Shown piece by piece: positions 4,169 through 5,128 of a stretch of DNA of 5,128 bases. The translations under genes were made by a program, and so were the position numbers. This DNA comes from an uncultured Opitutaceae bacterium (GTDB lineage Bacteria; Verrucomicrobiota; Verrucomicrobiia; Opitutales; Opitutaceae). The notes beneath the pieces were generated by a model. That model was given only the letters and a program-made list of their open reading frames with translations, did no database searches and was not told the origin of the DNA. The DNA lies in assembly GCA_937902865.1 (NCBI GenBank), contig CALFNJ010000549.1:1-5128 (forward strand), given 5' to 3'. Numbering within the stretch: position 1 is the first letter of the stretch; every line of letters starts with the position of its first letter.

Positions 4169-5128
4169 TCAGGGTGTCTTCGCCTTGGCGCGGATGGCCT
4201 GGTCCATGATGGCGGCGAATTCATTCATCGTGCCGTAAGCCGCGGCGTGCACTTCCGCGCCGCTTAACCGATAAATGAGGAAACTGTAGCCGACCATCGC
4301 GTCGGGCTGGCGGATGCGCAGGTAATTGCAGAGTCGCACGAAGCGCAGCTGGTCGAGGTTGAAGAGCCGATCCGCCCGCACCTTGCGTTCCGCCGCGGTC
4401 TGCGGCGGCGGCGCCTCGGCGAGCATCGAGCGGTACGCCAGCATGCTGCGCTCTTTCCCGAGCGTCCACGGGCCGCGCCAGCCGCTGTAGACGTTCTGCA
4501 GTGCGGTCGCGCTGAGGCAGTAGAGGCCAGGTTCCAGTTCATACCATTCGCGGGGCTGGTTGAAGTTATAGACGGACGCCAGTTCCTGCGCCCGGATGCC
4601 TTCGTAGCGAAAATCGTCACTGCCGGCGTAGGAAACATACACGCGTTCACCCGGCTTCGCCTCCTGCCGCAGCCAGGTGGCCAGCCGCGGCAGGTCCTGG
4701 CCCCAGTCGAGAGAGCTGTCGACGAGGTGACGCCAGCCGTTCGCCGGTCCGCCGGCGAGCGGGTTGAAATAGGCGAGATAGCTCGGCCGCACGGTCGCCG
4801 ACTCCACGGCGTTTCCGAGCACCAGAAAAACCGCCAGGGTCGCCAGCAGACGCGAGCCTCCCGCACGCCACAGCAGCCCGGCGGCGATGAACAACACCGG
4901 ATAGGTCGGCAGGATGTGCCGGTGTCCAATGTTGAGGTGGGTCTGGATCGAAACCACCCAGTAGACGCCGAAGAGCGCGAGCAGGGGCGTGAGGCGATAG
5001 AGATCCGCCTTGATCCGCGGCCACTTTCCGCCGCGCTGCTGCGACCACGCCACGACAGCCGCGCCGCCGGCCAGGGTGAAGGTGGCGAGCTGCGAGAGCG
5101 GGGTCTTGACGAGAAACGAATAGGGAAA
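4169..5128 (-). CDS. GT39/PMT-type membrane glycosyltransferase, C-terminal part (start beyond window)
   Basis: This is the C-terminal 319 residues of a membrane glycosyltransferase; the frame is open to the window edge, so the N-terminus with the catalytic acidic loop is not seen. Numbering from the window edge, it begins FPYSFLVKTPLSQLATFTLAGGAAV, the aFllKTPl segment and helix typical of this group. Further helices lie at about 46-62, 71-87 and 94-108. GHRHILPTYP (68-77) matches the family G-x-RHxLPxYP loop, and YLAYFNPLAGGPANGWRHLVDSSLDWGQDL (117-146) matches its conserved YFN.laGG..NG...L.DSnlDWGQDL block. A soluble, presumably periplasmic region of about 170 residues follows. The GTG at 5053 could be read as a start but lies within conserved sequence, so it is internal. 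Substrate and pathway are unknown; such proteins add sugars from polyprenyl phosphates to proteins or glycolipids. It is convergent with the 619-residue GT-C gene but shows no obvious sequence similarity to it. Confidence 0.9.
   Translation of the reverse strand, partial: FPYSFLVKTPLSQLATFTLAGGAAVVAWSQQRGGKWPRIKADLYRLTPLLALFGVYWVVSIQTHLNIGHRHILPTYPVLFIAAGLLWRAGGSRLLATLAVFLVLGNAVESATVRPSYLAYFNPLAGGPANGWRHLVDSSLDWGQDLPRLATWLRQEAKPGERVYVSYAGSDDFRYEGIRAQELASVYNFNQPREWYELEPGLYCLSATALQNVYSGWRGPWTLGKERSMLAYRSMLAEAPPPQTAAERKVRADRLFNLDQLRFVRLCNYLRIRQPDAMVGYSFLIYRLSGAEVHAAAYGTMNEFAAIMDQAIRAKAKTP

Noticed and set aside
5051..5053. GTG at 5053 as the start of the - strand gene
   Set aside because: The frame stays open to the window edge and the upstream residues (SFLVKTPL followed by a helix) match the family, so the gene begins outside the window.

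Overview
The window is GC-rich bacterial chromosomal DNA. The pilin pair (FTLVEIM...IPAFQKVR...SQDKAV...ADQYF...AGARTLTY) resembles, from memory, the short type IV pilin-like proteins common in Verrucomicrobiota of the Opitutaceae type. That assignment is an inference and was not searched. Start codons are mostly not preceded by good Shine-Dalgarno sequences, which fits that group but is weak evidence.

Layout. (1) Bases 1-1034 hold a housekeeping pair on the + strand: the 3' part of nadD (NAD biosynthesis), overlapping by 4 nt (ATGA) with rsfS (ribosomal silencing factor). This RsfS carries a lysine-rich tail that contains an A-AAA-AAG slippery heptamer. (2) Bases 1095-2123 hold two tandem prepilin genes. 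The first has a full-length mature region but no usable start codon; the observed sequence is what loss of two bases (AT) from a CTC-ATG-AAG start would leave. The second is intact, has strongly biased codons, and ends at a textbook intrinsic terminator. (3) Bases 2124-3983 encode a 619-residue multi-pass membrane protein of GT-C (glycosyltransferase/PMT-like) type. Its first possible ATG touches the last T of the pilin terminator, so its true start and promoter are uncertain. (4) Bases 3984-4168, between two convergent genes, hold three related palindromic hairpins. Two of them form a perfect 25-bp inverted repeat, a REP-doublet (REPIN/BIME-like) arrangement. (5) Bases 4169-5128 on the - strand hold the C-terminal part of a second, unrelated-looking GT39/PMT-type membrane glycosyltransferase that runs off the window.

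How the parts may work together: nadD-rsfS is a widespread conserved pair. The pilin genes followed by a GT-C membrane protein recall the layout in which a pilin-specific glycosyltransferase lies just downstream of the major pilin gene. Here a terminator separates them, and the link is only a hypothesis. No tRNA, rRNA, CRISPR array or transposase gene was seen. The points most worth a second look are the start-less but otherwise conserved pilin, the terminator that abuts a start codon, the hairpin family with compensating stem changes, and the possible -1 frameshift site in rsfS.
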